Below are positions 5,941-8,999 of a stretch of 8,999 nucleotides of DNA, piece after piece. The stretch is taken from the NCBI GenBank assembly GCA_002366775.1, contig DFBW01000151.1:9105-18103 (forward strand). Reading direction: 5' to 3'. Each line of letters starts with the position of its first letter. Position 1 is the stretch's first letter. Both the position numbers and the translations under genes were made by a program. The notes below the pieces were generated by a model. The model had not been told where the DNA came from, did not search any database, and saw nothing but the letters and a program-made list of their open reading frames with translations. This DNA is from Roseovarius sp. UBA3070 (lineage in GTDB: Bacteria; Pseudomonadota; Alphaproteobacteria; Rhodobacterales; Rhodobacteraceae).

Positions 5941-7305
5941 TTACAGGTGGTGATAATCTTCGATGCCCACGGTGTGGTTGGTGCCCGCAAGCGGAACGCC
6001 AGCCATAGCCGAGGCTTCCATCGTCAATGCACCAAGGTCCTCGGGCTCCAGCGAGTGGAGATAGGTCTTGCCACAAGCACGGGCGAACAGCTGTGCTTCG
6101 ATGGTCAGCGTGTGCAAGAAATTATACACGCGTTCAGCTGCCGCATCAGGATCAAGGCGGGCACGCAGTTTGGGATCTTGCGTGGCAACGCCAACCGGGC
6201 AACGGCCCGTGTGGCAGTTGTAGCAATAGCCCGGCTCTGCACCGATTTCCTCAGGGTAGTTGGCCTCAGGAATGTCCTTGTTGCAGTTCAGCGCCATCAT
6301 AGCCGAGTGACCGATAGCGATGGCGTCGGCACCCAGAGCAATCGCCTTGGCCACGTCTGCACCATTGCGAATGCCGCCCGCATAAATCAGGGTGATGTCC
6401 CCGCGTTTGCCCAGATCGTCAATAGCTTTGCGGGCCTGACGAATGGCGGCGATGCCTGGTACACCTGTGTCCTCGGTCGCAAGGTGGGGGCCGGCGCCTG
6501 TGCCACCTTCCATACCGTCGATGTAAATCGAGTCAGGGTCACATTTAACAGCCATACGAACGTCGTCATAAACGCGCGACGCCCCCAGCTTCAACTGGAT
6601 TGGAATTTGCCAATCAGTCGCTTCGCGGATTTCCTGAATTTTCAGGGCCAGATCATCCGGACCCAGCCAATCAGGGTGGCGCGCTGGCGAACGTTGGTCA
6701 ATACCGGCAGGAAGAGAGCGCATTTCCGCAACCTGGTCGGTCACTTTCTGGCCCATCAAGTGGCCACCAAGGCCAACTTTACAGCCCTGGCCGATGAAGA
6801 ATTCGCAGCCATCTGCCAGAACCAGGTGGTTCGGGTTGAAACCATAGCGCGATTGAATGCACTGGTAGAACCATTTGGAACTATAGCGACGCTCATCCGG
6901 GATCATACCGCCTTCACCCGAGCACGTCGCCGTGCCGGCCATGGTGGCACCGCGGGCCAGAGCGGTTTTTGCCTCGTAAGACAGAGCGCCAAAACTCATG
7001 CCGGTGATATAGACCGGGATATCCAGCTCCAGCGGCTTTTTCGCGCGCGGGCCGATGATGGTTTTTGTTTCGCATTTCTCGCGGTAGCCCTCGATCACGA
7101 AGCGCGTCAGCGTACCGGGCAGGAAGGTCAGATCATCCCAATGAGGGATTTTCTTGAACAGGGAAAACCCACGCATCCGATAACGGCCAAGCTCGGATTT
7201 GATGTGGATGTCGTCCATCACACGCGGCGGGAAGATAAAGCTGTCGCCAATGCGGTTCACATCGCGCGCCAGAGCTGGTTTTTTGGGCAGGTCGCCGTCA
7301 GCCAT
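5941..7305 (-). CDS. glxD: FMN-binding glutamate-synthase-family protein (GlxD / MgsC type)
   Basis: Corresponds to the central and FMN domains of the glutamate synthase large subunit, where ammonia from the amidotransferase subunit meets the acceptor substrate at a flavin. With the chosen start the protein has 454 residues, usual for GlxD/MgsC. Seen: the barrel entry GMSFGALSYEAKTALARG (102-119), SGEGGMIPDERRY (129-141), a substrate/FMN stretch QLKLGASRVYDDV (237-249), the phosphate-binding end IYAGGIRNGADVAKAIALGA (307-326), and a three-cysteine Fe-S motif CYNCHTGRCPVGVATQDP (C361, C364, C369), like the 3Fe-4S site of GltB. I prefer ATG at 7305 (MADGDLPKKP) because AAGGA at 7318-7314 lies 8 nt upstream. 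The in-frame ATG at 7323 has no such site and touches the repeat. Neighbours encode the missing amidotransferase and GXGXG parts. Product could be glutamate-like or N-methylglutamate, because no gmaS or mgd gene is visible to decide. Confidence 0.9.
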   Translation of the reverse strand: MADGDLPKKPALARDVNRIGDSFIFPPRVMDDIHIKSELGRYRMRGFSLFKKIPHWDDLTFLPGTLTRFVIEGYREKCETKTIIGPRAKKPLELDIPVYITGMSFGALSYEAKTALARGATMAGTATCSGEGGMIPDERRYSSKWFYQCIQSRYGFNPNHLVLADGCEFFIGQGCKVGLGGHLMGQKVTDQVAEMRSLPAGIDQRSPARHPDWLGPDDLALKIQEIREATDWQIPIQLKLGASRVYDDVRMAVKCDPDSIYIDGMEGGTGAGPHLATEDTGVPGIAAIRQARKAIDDLGKRGDITLIYAGGIRNGADVAKAIALGADAIAIGHSAMMALNCNKDIPEANYPEEIGAEPGYCYNCHTGRCPVGVATQDPKLRARLDPDAAAERVYNFLHTLTIEAQLFARACGKTYLHSLEPEDLGALTMEASAMAGVPLAGTNHTVGIEDYHHL

Positions 7306-7313
7306 TTGATTTG

Positions 7314-7318
7314 TCCTT
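7314..7318 (-). promoter_or_regulatory. Ribosome binding site that sets the glxD start at 7305
   Basis: AAGGA on the minus strand lies 8 nt before ATG 7305-7303. It falls inside the reading frame opened by the alternative ATG at 7323, so the longer version would translate across its own ribosome binding site. This favours the shorter protein. The repeat element ends 10 nt upstream, which keeps the site free of its hairpin. Confidence 0.75.
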
Positions 7319-7328
7319 ATCATTGGGT

Positions 7329-7383
7329 GGTGGGTTTGAAACCCACCCTACGCAGCATTCGTAGGGTGGGGTTTCACCCCACC
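7329..7383. repeat. REPIN-like inverted REP doublet, copy 2
   Basis: Same 55-bp layout as copy 1: arms 7329-7352 and 7360-7383, inverted with 4 mismatches, around the 7-nt spacer CAGCATT. The left arm folds as GGTGGGTTT-G-AAACCCACC and the right as GGTGGGGT-TTC-ACCCCACC, each with CGTAG at the inner foot. Compared with copy 1 the two hairpin types have changed sides, yet every stem still pairs. It occupies most of the 80-bp gap between glxC and glxD, starting 2 bp past the glxC stop and ending 10 nt before the glxD ribosome binding site. A role in mRNA stability or in setting subunit ratios is possible but unproven. Confidence 0.85.
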
Positions 7384-7385
7384 AA

Positions 7386-8255
7386 TCACAGAATGAGTTT
7401 CTTCTCGGAGGGCTCAAGATTGTCGTAGTTCCAGAGCTGCTTGCCCGCGACTACTTTGGTGAAATGATCCACGCCTTTGTCCGGCATCAAGCCATATTGC
7501 GTCAGCTTGCGCGTCAGCCAGGCTTTATCCAGATCGCTCAGTTCGGCTTCAACGGCGTCCACGCCCAGCGATTTGATATCACCACCAACAAAGATAGTGC
7601 CGTCATACATACTGTCGCCCAGATTTTTGCCCGCGTTGCCGCACACAACCATCCGGCCACGTTGCATCATGAAGCCACTGAGCGCGCCGGTATCTCCACC
7701 CACGATGATCGTGCCGCCCTTTTGGTCAATCCCCGTGCGCGACCCAACCGAGCCACGACACACCAGATCACCGCCACGAATGGCAGCCCCAAAGGTAGAG
7801 CCGGCATTTTTCTCAATCATGATCGTGCCGGACATCATGTTTTCACCACATGACCATCCAACACGGCCAGTGATGCGCACATTAGGACCATCCAACAGAC
7901 CCACGGTAAAATATCCGGTCGAGCCTTCGATGATCAGGTTCAGTTTGCTGAGGATACCCACACCCAGCGAGTGCATACCACGCGGGTTATGCAGAACGAT
8001 GGTGCCATAGCCTTTGGCCATCAGGTCACGGATCGACGAGTTGACCTCGGTTGTGGTTTTGCCGTCGCAATCCAGCTCGGTGCGCTTGTTAAAGTCGACC
8101 TCAGGCGCCCATGGGTATGTGAACCGTTCTTCTGCATCGGGGTCAAACTCCACATAGAGTTGTTTGCCGGTCAGCTGTTCGGTCGTCATGCCAAGCGCGC
8201 GGGCGCGCTCGTCTTGGGTCATATTCTTCAGTTCTGCATCACTTACGCTTGCCAT
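7386..8255 (-). CDS. glxC: GXGXG-motif protein (GlxC / MgsB type), glutamate synthase C-terminal-like subunit
   Basis: Matches the right-handed beta-helix (GXGXG) domain at the C-terminus of the glutamate synthase large subunit, which packs against the amidotransferase and FMN domains and helps form the ammonia channel. It has no catalytic centre of its own. The 289-residue protein has a variable charged N-terminal region (1-80), then glycine-rich repeats at about 84-228. Examples are IIEGSTGYFTVGLLDGPNV, TGRVGWSCGENMMSGTIMI, IVGGDTGALSGFMMQRGRMV and GNAGKNLGDSMYDGTIFVGG. A C-terminal tail of about 60 residues ends in KKLIL. ATG at 8255 is supported by AGGAGG (8268-8263), 7 nt upstream. The start overlaps the glxB stop by 13 nt, so the two subunits are probably made by coupled translation. 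A repeat element follows 2 bp after the stop. Confidence 0.92.
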   Translation of the reverse strand: MASVSDAELKNMTQDERARALGMTTEQLTGKQLYVEFDPDAEERFTYPWAPEVDFNKRTELDCDGKTTTEVNSSIRDLMAKGYGTIVLHNPRGMHSLGVGILSKLNLIIEGSTGYFTVGLLDGPNVRITGRVGWSCGENMMSGTIMIEKNAGSTFGAAIRGGDLVCRGSVGSRTGIDQKGGTIIVGGDTGALSGFMMQRGRMVVCGNAGKNLGDSMYDGTIFVGGDIKSLGVDAVEAELSDLDKAWLTRKLTQYGLMPDKGVDHFTKVVAGKQLWNYDNLEPSEKKLIL

Positions 8256-8999
8256 ACCCGAACCTCCTCGTCGTAGGGATCAGTTGTGTCGATTTCCTCG
8301 GGAAGGATCGCACGGATGGCGACCTCTTCGGATGCCATCGCAATCAGGTCATCACTTTCGTAGAGAACCAGAGGTTTGGCCGCCATAGTGTCTTTGGCCA
8401 TACCCAGTTGGTCTTTGGTGGCAACCAGATAGGTGAACACGCCGTCTATTTCACCAATGGACTGACGCAGGCTGTCTTCGAGGCTGATGCCTTTGGACAG
8501 GTTGTGCGCCGTGTAAACCGCCAGCAATTCGCTGTCGCAATTCGACATAAAGCGGTGACCGTTGCGCTCCATTGTGCGGCGCATGATCCAATAGTTGGTG
8601 ATCTGCCCGTTATGCACAACCGAAACGTCATTGTAGGGAAACGCCCAATAAGGGTGCGCCGAGCGGATATCCACATCCGATTCAGTTGCCATCCGGGTGT
8701 GGCCAATGCCGTGGGTGCCCTGGAAATCATTCAGGCCATAAAGGGCCGCCACATCATCGGCGTCGCCCAGGTCTTTGATCAGCTCAAGACCGCTGCCCAT
8801 CGACATGATCTCAACACCTTCGCCCTCTTCGATATGGGCGGCCATTTTGGAGGTGTCCCCATCATGAGAGATCACATAGCGCAGCGCATATTCGGTGTCG
8901 GCCTTCTTGGACTTCACCGTTGCGCCATGTTCGGCCAGGATCGCTTCGACTTCGCTAATCCGCTCTACGATGACTTGGTGAATGCCACGGCCTTTATCC
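8243..8999 (-). CDS. glxB: Class II glutamine amidotransferase subunit (GlxB / MgsA type), 5' end outside window
   Basis: The Ntn-type glutaminase of the split glutamate-synthase-like enzyme: it releases ammonia from glutamine for transfer to the GlxD flavin site. Only the last 251 residues are here. The frame is open to base 8999, and reading 8996-8998 as the first visible codon gives DKGRGIHQVIVERISEVEAI. The catalytic N-terminal Cys and roughly 45-50 residues must lie beyond the edge, assuming the usual length near 300. An internal GTG at 8917 is not a credible start because it would remove that part. Visible glutamine-site motifs are GHTRMATESDVDIRSAHPYW (visible residues 99-118), HNGQITN (129-135) and SNCDSE (152-157), as in PurF- and GltB-type amidotransferases. 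The C-terminus (PYDEEVRVWQA) overlaps the glxC start by 13 nt. It could equally be named mgsA. The motifs do not separate the two. Confidence 0.92.
   Translation of the reverse strand, partial: DKGRGIHQVIVERISEVEAILAEHGATVKSKKADTEYALRYVISHDGDTSKMAAHIEEGEGVEIMSMGSGLELIKDLGDADDVAALYGLNDFQGTHGIGHTRMATESDVDIRSAHPYWAFPYNDVSVVHNGQITNYWIMRRTMERNGHRFMSNCDSELLAVYTAHNLSKGISLEDSLRQSIGEIDGVFTYLVATKDQLGMAKDTMAAKPLVLYESDDLIAMASEEVAIRAILPEEIDTTDPYDEEVRVWQA

Noticed and set aside
5884..7383. The two repeats considered as CRISPR repeats
   Set aside because: Only two copies, about 1.4 kb apart with a gene between them, and each is an inverted doublet rather than a direct repeat with unique spacers.
5947..7428. 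A 493-codon open frame on the plus strand, opposite nearly all of glxD
   Set aside because: It mirrors a well-supported conserved gene on the minus strand, reads through both the repeat element and the glxC end, has a low-complexity Arg/Ala/His-rich product with no recognisable domain, and is a usual artefact of GC-rich codon use.
8243..8917. GTG at 8917 as the start of the glutamine amidotransferase
   Set aside because: The same frame is open to the window edge with family-like sequence upstream, and this start would lack the catalytic N-terminal cysteine and show no suitable ribosome binding site.

Overview
All the genes in this window lie on the minus strand, so they read from high to low coordinates. 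The window looks like a chromosomal piece of a marine alphaproteobacterium, most likely Rhodobacteraceae (Roseobacter group). The grounds are the tauR-xsc-pta arrangement for C2-sulfonate degradation, a glxBCD-type split glutamate-synthase module, moderately high GC, and GTAGGGTGGG-type intergenic repeats. The assignment comes from gene content and sequence style, not from a database search.

Region A (1-3810) is the sulfonate module. A MocR/GntR-type regulator of the TauR type (2298-3761) is followed by sulfoacetaldehyde acetyltransferase Xsc (405-2177) and the first 128 residues of phosphotransacetylase Pta (to 386, cut by the window edge). Xsc turns sulfoacetaldehyde and phosphate into acetyl phosphate and sulfite, and Pta moves the acetyl group to CoA. 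The 120-bp gap before xsc holds a candidate pair of TauR operator repeats. A closely related sequence (ATCTGG followed by TAACGTT) sits just upstream of tauR, suggesting one regulator acting at both places. The taurine transporter and the genes that make sulfoacetaldehyde are not in the window.

Region B (3811-3989) is a short spacer with no convincing gene. It has a weak terminator-like hairpin downstream of the next operon.

Region C (3990-8999) reads as one operon in the order glxB-like glutamine amidotransferase (5' end outside the window), glxC-like GXGXG protein, glxD-like FMN/Fe-S glutamate-synthase domain protein, an unrecognised acidic 137-residue protein, a Nit-type carbon-nitrogen hydrolase, and an unrecognised 195-residue protein. 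glxB/glxC overlap by 13 nt and hydrolase/195-residue protein by 4 nt. The first three together equal the three functional parts of a glutamate synthase large subunit split into separate polypeptides. This architecture is shared by GlxBCD and by N-methylglutamate synthase MgsABC, and the window alone does not separate them.

The two larger intergenic gaps of region C, on either side of glxD, are each almost filled by a 55-bp palindromic element: two inverted GTAG-footed hairpins with a 7-nt spacer, i.e. a REP doublet or REPIN. The two copies keep their hairpins although the stem bases differ. They are the most distinctive non-coding structure here. No transposase, CRISPR array, tRNA or rRNA was seen.
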